Source: Leisingera sp. M658 (GTDB lineage: Bacteria > Pseudomonadota > Alphaproteobacteria > Rhodobacterales > Rhodobacteraceae). From it: 64,000 nt of DNA. Both the position numbers and the translations under genes were made by a program. The DNA is taken from NCBI RefSeq assembly GCF_025144145.1, contig NZ_CP083546.1, positions 3,116,501 to 3,180,500 of the forward strand. The letters run 5' to 3'. This document shows positions 8,353 to 16,316 of this stretch, in pieces (the stretch's first letter is position 1; every line of letters starts with the position of its first letter). Below the pieces are notes generated by a model. That model searched no databases. It worked only from the letters and a program-made list of their open reading frames with translations, and was not told where the DNA came from.

Positions 8353-9447
8353 ATGGCTAAAATAACACTCTCAAAACTGCGCCACAGCTATCTTTCAACG
8401 CCAAAGTCCGACTCGGACTATGCGCTGAAGGAAATTGATCTGGATTGGAACGATGGCGGCGCCTATGCGTTGCTGGGTCCGTCGGGCTGCGGCAAATCCA
8501 CCTTGCTCAACATCATCTCGGGCCTGCTGGTGCCCTCCGAGGGCCAGATCCTGTTTGACGGCAACGACGTGACAGCCCTGCCCCCGGACCAGCGCAACAT
8601 CGCGCAGGTGTTCCAGTTCCCGGTGATCTACGACACCATGACGGTCTACGACAATCTGGCCTTCCCGCTGCGCAACCGCGGCCGGGATGAGGCCACCGTG
8701 CACCAGCGGGTGATGGCAATTGCCGAAATGCTGGAAGTCACCGAGATGCTGGAGCAAAAGGCCGCGGGCCTGTCGCCCGACAACAAGCAGAAGATTTCGA
8801 TGGGCCGGGGCCTGGTGCGCGAGGACGTGAACGTGGTGATGTTCGACGAACCGCTCACCGTGATCGACCCGCATCTGAAGTGGAAGCTGCGCTCCAAGCT
8901 GAAAGAGCTGCACCAGCGGGTGAAGGCGACGATGATCTACGTCACCCACGACCAGACCGAGGCGCTGACATTCGCCGATCAGGTGGTGGTGATGCAGCTG
9001 GGCGAGGTGGTGCAGATCGGCACCCCCGTCGAGCTGTTCGAACGCCCCGCCCATACATTCGTGGGTCACTTCATTGGCTCGCCGGGGATGAACATCCTGC
9101 CCTGCGAGCTGCAAAATGGCGCTGCGATGTTTGCCGGCAAGGCCGTTGCGCTGGAAGGCCCCGTTCAGGGCGCTGCGAACGGCAAGACAGAAATCGGCAT
9201 CCGTCCGGAATTTGTCGCGCTGGCAGACCACGGCCTGCCCGCCACGGTCACCAAGGTTTCCGACGTAGGCCGCCATACGGTGGTGGAATGCGAGGCCGGC
9301 GGCCAGCGCGTCAATGCCGTTGTCGAAGCCAACGCCCCGGCCAAGGGCAGCGCCGTGCACCTCGCCTTCCGTCAGGACATGACCCGGCTTTACGTGGATG
9401 GCTGGCTTGCCACCTCCCCCGCTGCAGACGAACAAGGAGCAGCCTGA
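8353..9447 (+). CDS. glpT: ABC importer ATPase GlpT (MalK-like)
   Basis: 364 aa from ATG 8353, 7 bases after the glpS stop. Walker A GPSGCGKST at 42-50, Q-loop Gln88, Walker B VVMFDEPLTVID at 161-172, intact switch His199 (VTHD). The signature motif is degenerate: LSPDN at 140-144 instead of LSGGQ. A TOBE domain occupies the C-terminal third. It is complementary to GlpS, which has a perfect signature but no switch His. The stop codon overlaps the glpP start by one base (TGATG), so translation is probably coupled. Not to be confused with the unrelated GlpT antiporter of E. coli. Confidence 0.87.
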   Translation: MAKITLSKLRHSYLSTPKSDSDYALKEIDLDWNDGGAYALLGPSGCGKSTLLNIISGLLVPSEGQILFDGNDVTALPPDQRNIAQVFQFPVIYDTMTVYDNLAFPLRNRGRDEATVHQRVMAIAEMLEVTEMLEQKAAGLSPDNKQKISMGRGLVREDVNVVMFDEPLTVIDPHLKWKLRSKLKELHQRVKATMIYVTHDQTEALTFADQVVVMQLGEVVQIGTPVELFERPAHTFVGHFIGSPGMNILPCELQNGAAMFAGKAVALEGPVQGAANGKTEIGIRPEFVALADHGLPATVTKVSDVGRHTVVECEAGGQRVNAVVEANAPAKGSAVHLAFRQDMTRLYVDGWLATSPAADEQGAA

Positions 9448-10310
9448 TGAAAACCGAAAACCAGAAAGCCTGGTTCTTTGTGCTGCCGGTGCTGCTGCTG
9501 GTCGCCTTCAACGCGCTTATTCCGATGATGACGGTGGTCAACTATTCGGTGCAGGAAACCTTTGGCGACAACGTGTTCTTCTGGCAGGGGCTGGACTGGT
9601 TCCAGCAGATCCTGCGGTCGGACCGCTTCCATGCAGCGCTTGGCCGCCAGTTCATGTTCACCTTCCTAATCCTGATCATCGAAGTGCCGCTGGGCATCGC
9701 CATTGCTCTGTCGATGCCGCGCAGCGGCTTCTGGGTGCCGGTGTGCCTGGTGCTGATGGCGCTGCCGATGCTGATCCCGTGGAACGTGGTTGGCGCGATG
9801 TGGAACATCTTCACTTTGCCCGACATCGGCCTGCTGGGGTATTTCCTGAACCACACGCTGGGCATCAACTATGACATGACACAGGACCCCATCGCGGCCT
9901 GGGTCACCATTGTCACCATGGATGTCTGGCATTGGACCTCGCTGGTGGTGCTGCTGTCCTACGCGGGCCTGGTCTCGATCCCCGACGCCTATTACCAGGC
10001 GGCCAAGATCGACGGCGCCTCCAACTGGGCGGTGTTCCGGTTCATCCAGCTGCCGAAGATGAAGACGGTGCTGACCATCGCCATCCTGTTGCGCTTCATG
10101 GACAGCTTCAACATCTACACCGAGCCGTTTGTGCTCACTGGCGGCGGCCCCGGCAATTCCACCACGCTGCTGTCCATCGACCTGGTGAAAATCGCGCTTG
10201 GCCAGTTCGACCTTGGTCCTGCAGCCGCCATGTCGCTCATCTATTTCGCAATCACGCTCCTGGTCTCCTGGCTGTTCTATACGCTGATGACCAAGGACGA
10301 TCTGAACTAA
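9447..10310 (+). CDS. glpP: ABC importer permease GlpP
   Basis: 287 aa from ATG 9447, which overlaps the glpT stop; AAGGAGCAG upstream is the ribosome binding site. Six hydrophobic segments are visible, beginning with WFFVLPVLLLVAFNALIPM. The EAA-loop consensus, which docks on the ATPases, appears as YYQAAKIDGASNWAVFRFI around residues 182-200. MalF/UgpA-type inner-membrane permease of the glycerol importer. Confidence 0.87.
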   Translation: MKTENQKAWFFVLPVLLLVAFNALIPMMTVVNYSVQETFGDNVFFWQGLDWFQQILRSDRFHAALGRQFMFTFLILIIEVPLGIAIALSMPRSGFWVPVCLVLMALPMLIPWNVVGAMWNIFTLPDIGLLGYFLNHTLGINYDMTQDPIAAWVTIVTMDVWHWTSLVVLLSYAGLVSIPDAYYQAAKIDGASNWAVFRFIQLPKMKTVLTIAILLRFMDSFNIYTEPFVLTGGGPGNSTTLLSIDLVKIALGQFDLGPAAAMSLIYFAITLLVSWLFYTLMTKDDLN

Positions 10311-10321
10311 AGGAGGGGAAC

Positions 10322-11119
10322 ATGCAGAAACGATCCATCGTCCCCATTATCTATATCCTGTTCCTCATGCTGCCAATCTATTGGCTGGTGGCAATGAGCT
10401 TCAAGACCACCAACGAAATCCTGTCGGGCTTCTCGCTGTTCCCGCAGACCTTCACGCTGGAGAATTACGCGACCATCTTCACCGATCCCAGCTGGTACTG
10501 GGGCTATATCAACTCGATCCTGTACGTCACGATCAACACAGGTATCTCGATCGCGGTGGCGCTGCCTGCGGCTTATGCCTTCAGCCGCTACCGGTTCCTG
10601 GGCGACAAGCAGCTGTTCTTCTGGCTTTTGACCAACCGGATGGCACCGGCGGCGGTGTTTGCCCTGCCGTTCTTCCAGCTCTACTCCGCCGTTGAACTGT
10701 TCGACACCCATCTGGCGGTGGCGCTGGCACACTGCCTGTTCAACATCCCGCTGGCGGTCTGGATCCTTGAAGGCTTCATGGGCGGCATCCCCAAGGAATT
10801 GGACGAGACCGCCTTCGTCGACGGCTATTCCTTCCCGCGCTTCTTTGCGACGATCTTCATCCCATCGATCAAGGCTGGCGTGGGTGTGGCGGCATTCTTC
10901 TGCTTCATGTTCTCCTGGGTGGAGCTGCTCTTGGCCAAAACCCTGACCGCCGTCGCCGCAAAACCGATTGCCGCCACCATGACCAAAACCGCGTCCTCTG
11001 CGGGCTATGAACTGGGCCTCTTGGCGGCTGCGGGAACTCTGACAATCATTCCGGGCGCCATCGTGATCTGGTTTGTCCGCAACTACATCGCGAAGGGCTT
11101 CGCGATGGGGAGGGTGTAA
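10322..11119 (+). CDS. glpQ: ABC importer permease GlpQ
   Basis: 265 aa from ATG 10322, preceded by AAAGGAGGGG. MalG/UgpE-type permease: an N-terminal membrane segment (IVPIIYILFLMLPIYWLVAM), a NYATIFTD-type stretch, and the EAA loop PKELDETAFVDGYSFPRFF around residues 158-176. The stop overlaps the next start (TAATG). Not the glycerophosphodiesterase that is also called GlpQ. Confidence 0.87.
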   Translation: MQKRSIVPIIYILFLMLPIYWLVAMSFKTTNEILSGFSLFPQTFTLENYATIFTDPSWYWGYINSILYVTINTGISIAVALPAAYAFSRYRFLGDKQLFFWLLTNRMAPAAVFALPFFQLYSAVELFDTHLAVALAHCLFNIPLAVWILEGFMGGIPKELDETAFVDGYSFPRFFATIFIPSIKAGVGVAAFFCFMFSWVELLLAKTLTAVAAKPIAATMTKTASSAGYELGLLAAAGTLTIIPGAIVIWFVRNYIAKGFAMGRV

Positions 11120-11397
11120 TGTTTTCATGGATGGCCTGGACCTGGCCCACAGCCCTGCTGTTCATCGGCATCTTCAGCGCCATCGGCGTGCTGATCGCGG
11201 TGGAAATCCGCCACCCCGGCGGCGCGGCCCGCAAGGGTGTGCTTGGCCTCACCACCACCCGCGGCGACCGGCTGTTCATCAGCCTCCTGGGCACCTCCTA
11301 TATCTTCCTGGCCTGGCTGGGACTGGTGGGAATGCCGCTTTGGTGGCCCTTGGGTCTGGCAATCGCCTGGGGCGTCTTCTGCTTCTGGAAGGTCTGA
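11119..11397 (+). CDS. DUF2160 small membrane protein, GlpU-like
   Basis: 92 aa with about three hydrophobic segments (WPTALLFIGIFSAIGVLIAV at 9-28; RLFISLLGTSYIFLAWLGLV near 50; and MPLWWPLGLAIAWGVFCFW at the end). It matches the DUF2160 family, which is regularly the last gene of GlpSTPQ-type operons; in Rhizobium the equivalent gene is called glpU. Role unknown. Its start overlaps the glpQ stop by one base, so it is translationally coupled and probably part of, or an aid to, the membrane complex. Confidence 0.8.
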   Translation: MFSWMAWTWPTALLFIGIFSAIGVLIAVEIRHPGGAARKGVLGLTTTRGDRLFISLLGTSYIFLAWLGLVGMPLWWPLGLAIAWGVFCFWKV

Positions 11398-11492
11398 CAC
11401 CTGCGGGTCAGCCCTGATACTGCCCCTGCGGGTCAAGGAGGCCGAAGGCCCCGCGCAGCGGCTTGTCCTTGACGCGCGAGACTTAAAAAAAT

Positions 11493-11537
11493 TGAGACAG
11501 GCCTTGAAGCCAAACCTGCCCTTCAAGGCCCGTCTCA
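11493..11537 (+). terminator. 17-bp stem-loop after the glp operon
   Basis: TGAGACAGGCCTTGAAG (11493-11509) pairs with 11521-11537 at 16 of 17 positions, with an 11-base loop. It lies about 95 bases after the DUF2160 stop. No T-tract follows, so it may be a factor-dependent terminator, an RNA stabiliser or part of a small RNA. The rest of the 322-base gap (11398-11719) shows a second GC-rich, partly self-complementary stretch near 11434-11482 but no gene; it must also contain the promoter for the BlaI-like gene. Confidence 0.45.
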
Positions 11538-11719
11538 GCCAAACCCTCGAACCGATGCGTCAGGCACCGCCCGAAAGACTGGCCCATCACCCCGCAACCT
11601 GCTGAGACGACTCGCGCGGCAGCGCACAATTTGACAACAAACGCCCCAGCCGCCGCACGTCTCCTAAAAAAATAGTTTTCACCAGCCTCCCCTTCCCCTA
11701 GCATGACTGGAACCAACAA

Positions 11720-12136
11720 ATGAGCCGGACAGCCGAGGCAATGCGCAAGAAACACGACAATTCCCTGCTGACCGAAGTGGAGCTGGAGTTCATGACCGCC
11801 GTCTGGGACATGGGCGGCGGCACTGTGCGCGACATTCTGGCCAAGCTGAACAAGGTGCAGGAACGCGCCTATACCTCGGTGGCCACGGTTCTGAAAATCA
11901 TGGAGCAAAAGGGCTTCCTCACCAGCGAGCGCAAGGACCGCTCTTTGGTTTACCGCCCCGTCGTTCCCAAGGCAGAGTATCAGAAAACATCTCTGAAAAA
12001 CCTTTCGAGCAAGCTTTTCAACGGCGCGCCCGCCGCCCTGGTGGCGCGGCTGGTCGATGATGAGGATGTGACCGACGAGATGCTCGAGGAGATGCGGGCG
12101 CTCTTGGAGGAAAGGCTGGGGGACAATGCCAACTGA
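11720..12136 (+). CDS. BlaI/MecI/CopY-family repressor
   Basis: 138 aa. Winged-helix N-terminus with the family pattern LTEVELEFMTAVWDMGGGTV (about 17-36) and RAYTSVATVLKIMEQKGFL (about 49-67, recognition helix), then an acidic helical dimerisation tail. Such proteins repress their own operon and are inactivated by cleavage triggered by a membrane M56 peptidase. The M56 gene overlaps its end by 11 bases, so the two form an operon. No beta-lactamase gene is adjacent; the target regulon is unknown. The start could also be the ATG at 11741, which has a GAGG close upstream. Confidence 0.85.
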   Translation: MSRTAEAMRKKHDNSLLTEVELEFMTAVWDMGGGTVRDILAKLNKVQERAYTSVATVLKIMEQKGFLTSERKDRSLVYRPVVPKAEYQKTSLKNLSSKLFNGAPAALVARLVDDEDVTDEMLEEMRALLEERLGDNAN

Positions 12137-13268
12137 TGCTCTGCTGAATGCCTATTTTGACCTGAATATCCTGCTGCTGGCAGGGGCTGCGTTGTGGCTC
12201 TTAGCCCGCAAGCTGCTGGCGCGCAGCAAACTTGGCCGCGCTTACCAGCCGCAATTGCGGTTGCTGAACGGAATGACAGTGCTGCTGGCGGCGACGCCAG
12301 TGCTGATCATTGCCTTCACGCATTTCGTCACCCCCCATCCGCCGAATTTCTCCGACATGCTGGTCTCGCAGTATTTGCAGGGCAATGTCAGCATGAGCGC
12401 AGGCACGTTTGAGACGCTTCTGGGCTTGCGTGAGGATGCCATGCGCGGCCTCACCAGCCTGCAGCCGTTTTGGGCCCAGGCCCTGTCCGCCGCGTTTGCC
12501 GCCGGAGCGCTGATCTGCCTCGCCCATGTGGCCGTTTCCATCTTCCGCCTGCGCCAGAACCTGGGCTGCGCCTTTGTCTGGAAACGGATCGGCCGGGTGC
12601 AGCTGATGGTCTCCGACACAGTCCGCGTTGCTTATTCCACCCGCGGTCTGTTTTGCCGCTATGTGGTGCTGCCTTCGGCTCTGCTGAGCGATCCGCGCGA
12701 TCTGCGCCTGACCGTTGCGCATGAGCTGCAGCACTTCCGCCAGCGGGATATCGAATGCGAGTTCCTGCTGGAGATGCTGCGCCCGCTGCTGTTCTGGAAT
12801 CCGGCGTTTTATCTGTGGCGGCGCGAGGTGCGGCTGCTGCGCGAGTTTGCCTGCGATCAGGCGCTGATGGCGCGGCCCCGGTTTGAGGTACGCGCTTATT
12901 GCGAGTGCCTGATCCGCGCCTGCGCCCATGCCGCCCGCGGCCCGGCCCTGTTTACCCGCCGCAGCCCGGCAGTGGCCCTGGTCGACCGCCGCGAAACCCG
13001 CCGCGGCGCCTCGCTGCAACGCCGTATCATTGCGGTTACTGCCGCTCAGCCGCAGGGGCAAAACTCGCTGGGCTGGGGCCTGGTGTACCTGACCATGGCT
13101 GGGGCGGTGCTGGCCACAGCCATGCTGCTGCAGCGTCCCAGCGACTGGAGCCATGACCGCATCATGCTGTCGACCATCGTCAACCTGGAACGCATGGCCA
13201 GCCGCAGCACGTCACCTGCACTTGCCGTCAGCGCGCTGAACGGCGGTTTTGCTGTCCCCGCCCAGTAA
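12126..13268 (+). CDS. BlaR1-like M56 membrane metallopeptidase
   Basis: 380 aa. Hydrophobic segments near 14-27, 45-64 and 118-140, then the zinc motif in LTVAHELQHFRQRD (HELQH, about residue 200) and a third-ligand Glu in LLREFACDQ about 35 residues later, as in BlaR1/MecR1. A last membrane segment is at GWGLVYLTMAGAVLATAMLL (about 318-337). The protein ends soon after, without the penicillin-binding sensor domain of true BlaR1, so the signal it senses is unlikely to be a beta-lactam bound by that domain. Expected to cleave or trigger cleavage of the BlaI-like repressor encoded immediately upstream. Confidence 0.85.
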   Translation: MPTDALLNAYFDLNILLLAGAALWLLARKLLARSKLGRAYQPQLRLLNGMTVLLAATPVLIIAFTHFVTPHPPNFSDMLVSQYLQGNVSMSAGTFETLLGLREDAMRGLTSLQPFWAQALSAAFAAGALICLAHVAVSIFRLRQNLGCAFVWKRIGRVQLMVSDTVRVAYSTRGLFCRYVVLPSALLSDPRDLRLTVAHELQHFRQRDIECEFLLEMLRPLLFWNPAFYLWRREVRLLREFACDQALMARPRFEVRAYCECLIRACAHAARGPALFTRRSPAVALVDRRETRRGASLQRRIIAVTAAQPQGQNSLGWGLVYLTMAGAVLATAMLLQRPSDWSHDRIMLSTIVNLERMASRSTSPALAVSALNGGFAVPAQ

Positions 13269-13670
13269 GCAGCCGGTTTCCGGTTCCGGCCAGGTACAGC
13301 CGTCCAACATTTCAGAAATGCACTGCCTGTTCGGCATTTAGTGCCCGGCCACGGTTGCTTGGCGCCCCCGTCCCAGACAGGGCACGGCAGTTCCCCGCTC
13401 TTAGATTTCAAGACGCGAACAGGCATCACAGCCGGCACAGGCAGATTTCTGCAGGAGCGGCCCCGGCGCTTGAGCGGAGAAAGGACCAGGAACAATCCAG
13501 GGCGACAAAGCGCCTAAGGCACAGGCGTGTTCAGGCAGTCCGGCGCCGGAAATTGCGCCTATGGCTCAAGGGGATAGAACCTGGCCCTGCGGCGGCCTAG
13601 CTCTATGCCACGGCACACGGAACACCGTGGCCGCTGGTAACGAACCAAACAAACGAATGGAGTGTCTCAC
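13269..13670 (+). promoter_or_regulatory. 402-base gap upstream of the EF-hand gene
   Basis: No gene is supported here. GCCACGG (13607-13613) and CCGTGGC (13625-13631) form an inverted repeat about 40 bases before the EF-hand start, which could be an operator or leader hairpin. GGAG at 13659-13662 is the ribosome binding site for the ATG at 13671. The rest shows nothing recognisable. Confidence 0.35.
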
Positions 13671-13919
13671 ATGAAAAAATTCGCACTGACCGCCGCCGCC
13701 TTTGCTGTTCTGACCGCTGCGCCGCTGGCCGCAATGGAATCCATCACCGAGGCCGACGTGGATGGCAATGGCACCTATTCACTGGAAGAGCTGCAGGTGG
13801 CGTTTCCTGATCTGACTGCAGAAACCTTTGCCACCATCGACGCCAATGCCGATGGCGAGGCTGACCTGGCCGAGGTGAAGGCAGCGGCGGATGCCGGCCT
13901 GCTGGCAGCGGCCGGCTGA
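13671..13919 (+). CDS. secreted small EF-hand calcium-binding protein
   Basis: 82 aa from ATG 13671 (GGAG 8 nt upstream; a GTG 9 bases earlier is less likely). Signal peptide MKKFALTAAAFAVLTAAPLAA, cleavage near residue 21. Two EF-hand loops follow: DVDGNGTYSLEE and DANADGEADLAE, each with the Asp/Asn positions and a Glu at position 12 required for calcium. Likely a periplasmic calcium buffer or sensor; partner unknown. Similar tiny EF-hand proteins are common in Roseobacter genomes. A strong rho-independent terminator follows, so it is probably monocistronic. Confidence 0.85.
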   Translation: MKKFALTAAAFAVLTAAPLAAMESITEADVDGNGTYSLEELQVAFPDLTAETFATIDANADGEADLAEVKAAADAGLLAAAG

Positions 13920-13998
13920 ACCCGCGGCAAGGCGGCTCTCCCCCCGAAACCGGGCCGCCTTGCCACTTTGTGTCTCCCCCACTGTTAAATGGTGACAC

Positions 13999-14021
13999 GG
14001 CCCCGCGCTGCGGGGCCTTTT
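13999..14021 (+). terminator. rho-independent terminator
   Basis: GGCCCCGC (13999-14006) and GCGGGGCC (14010-14017) form an 8-bp stem with a 3-base loop, followed by TTTT. It ends the EF-hand transcript and also lies just beyond the leftward nor operon end (14039). A second stem, GGCAAGGCGG/CCGCCTTGCC, lies just upstream in 13926-13962. Confidence 0.8.
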
Positions 14022-14038
14022 ACGTGGGATGATGCTGT

Positions 14039-14263
14039 TTAGCCCTTATCAGCCTGTTGCATCAGGCGGGCAATGTGGCGGGCGAAGATAAATGTGGCGG
14101 GCAGGCCCAGCAGCAGCCCCCAGCCCACCGCTTCATAGGGGCTGAACACCCGCCAGCCGATCCAGCTGCCTATCAGCGAGGCAAAGAAGATGTTGACTGC
14201 CGCAGCACCCGAGCCGAACGGGTAAAGCGCTGCCAGCAGGCGCCAGGAGGGCTGCGGTGTCAT
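14039..14263 (-). CDS. small two-helix membrane protein at the end of the nor operon
   Basis: 74 aa. Two hydrophobic helices, VNIFFASLIGSWIGWRVFS (about 23-41) and VGWGLLLGLPATFIFARHI (about 46-64), with a Lys-ending tail. Its ATG overlaps the TGA of the 57-aa gene upstream (ATGA). Position after norD resembles the small membrane genes (norF, nnrT-like) that end nor operons in other alphaproteobacteria, but I cannot assign it to one of them. A helper role in NO reductase assembly or stability is inference. Confidence 0.7.
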   Translation of the reverse strand: MTPQPSWRLLAALYPFGSGAAAVNIFFASLIGSWIGWRVFSPYEAVGWGLLLGLPATFIFARHIARLMQQADKG

Positions 14264-14433
14264 CGCCGGCTCACTAGGTATTGCACCACGCCAAGGCTGA
14301 TGATCAGTGCGATGGAAGCGGCCAGGAACCAGAATTCCGCCATTTCTGTCTGCGGCTGCGGGATCGGGCGCTCGAAACCGGCGGCAAAGGCGCCGGAAGG
14401 GGCCAGCAGGGCGAGGGCAAAGAAGCGTTTCAT
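14260..14433 (-). CDS. 57-aa signal-peptide/single-helix protein linked to norD
   Basis: A short gene starting at ATG 14431-14433, one base after the norD stop (14435), and ending at TGA 14260-14262, which overlaps the next start. The product begins MKRFFALALLAPSGAFAAG (signal-like), continues with a Pro/Gln segment and one membrane helix, FWFLAASIALIISLGVV, and ends in VSRR. Tight coupling on both sides is strong evidence that it is translated. No family is recognised; it could be a small assembly factor or accessory subunit for the NO reductase. Confidence 0.7.
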   Translation of the reverse strand: MKRFFALALLAPSGAFAAGFERPIPQPQTEMAEFWFLAASIALIISLGVVQYLVSRR

Positions 14434-14434
14434 C

Positions 14435-16312
14435 TCAGTGCTCCATGGTCAGGGATTGATAGATTTCCGGCAAGGCGCGCGGCAGCCGGGCCGGGTCGGG
14501 CAGCAGGGTGAAACCGGCGCGGCCAAAGATGCGGGCAAACCAGTCCTGCCCGTCAGCGTCGATCACCACGCCATGCACCGACTGGCCCAAGGCGCGGGCC
14601 TCGCGCACCGCCATGCGGCTGTCATCGATGCCGTGCACGCCTTCGTAGTGGTCCAGGTCGTTGGGCTTGCCGTCGGTTATTACCAGCAGCAGACGGCGTT
14701 CGGCGCCTTCTTCGGCCAATTGGGCGGAGGCATGGCGGATGGCGGCGCCGAGCCTTGTGTAGTGACCGGGTTTGAAGCCGCCGATGCGGGCGGTTACCGC
14801 CTCGGACATCGGATCCTCAAAACCCTTGGCGCGGGTCAGGAACACCCGGTCACGGCGCAGGGAGGAAAACCCCCAGATGCCCAGCCGGTCGCCCGCAGTG
14901 GCAATACCGCCTGCCAGGGCAGCAAGGGATTCCCGCGCCGTCTCAATCACCGGGCGGTCGCCGACGGTGGCCTCGGTGGATCGCGAGCAGTCCATCAGCA
15001 CCGCCACGCTCAGGTCGCGCGCCATCGGGCGGCTGGCCTGCCAGACCCGGTCGCTGCCCTGCTGGCCGCAGGCGAGGTCGACGTGGGATTTCACCACCGC
15101 CTCAAGGTCCAGCTCATCGCCGTCCAATTGCCGGGGCAGCATCACCCGGCGCGGGTGCAACGGCGCGAACTGGCGGCGCACGCGGGCGACAAGTTTGGGG
15201 TCAGGCTGGAAGCTGTCAGCGGGCTTGCCCTCGGCCTCCAGCACACGGGTGTGATCGGGCATGTGTTTACCCAAGCGATGGTTCCATTCAGGATAGGTGA
15301 ACTGCCCCGCCAGCCGTTCGTGTTCGGCGTCCTGCGGCGACAGGTCCAGCGAGATCCGCAACCGCGAGGCCGCGCGTTTCATATGCTGCGAGAGGGTGAG
15401 GTTGTCCTGATCCTCTGCCGCTTTTTGGGCATTCTCGTTGTCGTCATCATCCACCATCCGGTTGATGTTCAGGCTTTCGGCCCAGGACAGGATGGATTCA
15501 AACCGGTGGACGATGAAACTGTCCTTGCGGGTGGTCTGGTCCTGATCCTGGCGCTTGGCCGTTTTGCGCGTGGACACCGCGAGGCCGGGGGTTTTCATCT
15601 CTTCCGCCTCAGGCGCTGCCCCCCTGCCCGCCTGCGGCACTGGCAGGCGCAGCCAGAACGGCACCGGCTGATAGGTCCGGTAGCCGCGCGGTTCGGTGCA
15701 AGTGCAGGGTTCGGCGATCCGGCAATCCGAGCCGATCTGATCCAGCACCATCCGCTCAATCCGGGCCTCGGACCGCGGCAGGCCGCTGCGCTTGCGGGTT
15801 TCGGCAATATGGGCGCAGAACGCGCCATAGGCCGACCGCAGCCCTGGACAGGCGGCAAACACCTGATCGGCCGCGCGGGCATTGGCCGCGATCTCCAGCT
15901 GGTCGGCCTGGTAGCGGTCCTCGTTGCGTTCCGGCAGGTCTATCGTGGCGGCCATCGCCGCCAGCCACAGATAAGCCTTGCGGTTCAGCGCGCGGCTGGG
16001 GAAGGCAGCCATTTCCGGCGGCAGGCGCAGGCGCTCGCCGTCGAAGCTGGCCATATGCGTCATCTCCCGCGGAGTGCCGATGCGGCGCAGCCGGTCCGGA
16101 CGGTGGTCCGACAGAACCGAGGGCGCCGGTTGGATTTCCACGCCCCCGGCCCCGCCCAGCGCCCGGAACAGCGCTGCCAGGCTGGCGCGCATGTCCTCAA
16201 ACCGGACGGTGTGTTCCGCTTCGTCCCCGGCGGCGCCGATCCGTGTGGCCATGCCGTGCCACAGGTTGCCAACCGTCTCTTCGGGTTCCAGAAGGTCGAG
16301 AGCGTGGATCAT
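14435..16312 (-). CDS. norD: NorD, VWA-domain NO reductase activation protein
   Basis: 625 aa. The C-terminal von Willebrand A domain carries the metal-ion site DCSRS (DxSxS, about residue 450) and a later TDGKPND motif. The middle has an acidic, disordered stretch (MVDDDDNENAQKAAEDQDN, about 300). NorD works with the AAA+ ATPase NorQ to insert iron into or activate the NorB catalytic site. It starts 4 bases after norQ ends, in the order norC-B-Q-D. Confidence 0.93.
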   Translation of the reverse strand: MIHALDLLEPEETVGNLWHGMATRIGAAGDEAEHTVRFEDMRASLAALFRALGGAGGVEIQPAPSVLSDHRPDRLRRIGTPREMTHMASFDGERLRLPPEMAAFPSRALNRKAYLWLAAMAATIDLPERNEDRYQADQLEIAANARAADQVFAACPGLRSAYGAFCAHIAETRKRSGLPRSEARIERMVLDQIGSDCRIAEPCTCTEPRGYRTYQPVPFWLRLPVPQAGRGAAPEAEEMKTPGLAVSTRKTAKRQDQDQTTRKDSFIVHRFESILSWAESLNINRMVDDDDNENAQKAAEDQDNLTLSQHMKRAASRLRISLDLSPQDAEHERLAGQFTYPEWNHRLGKHMPDHTRVLEAEGKPADSFQPDPKLVARVRRQFAPLHPRRVMLPRQLDGDELDLEAVVKSHVDLACGQQGSDRVWQASRPMARDLSVAVLMDCSRSTEATVGDRPVIETARESLAALAGGIATAGDRLGIWGFSSLRRDRVFLTRAKGFEDPMSEAVTARIGGFKPGHYTRLGAAIRHASAQLAEEGAERRLLLVITDGKPNDLDHYEGVHGIDDSRMAVREARALGQSVHGVVIDADGQDWFARIFGRAGFTLLPDPARLPRALPEIYQSLTMEH

Positions 16313-16316
16313 GGCA

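Noticed and set aside
12126..13268. True BlaR1 beta-lactam sensor
   Set aside because: No C-terminal penicillin-binding domain; the protein ends shortly after the last membrane segment.
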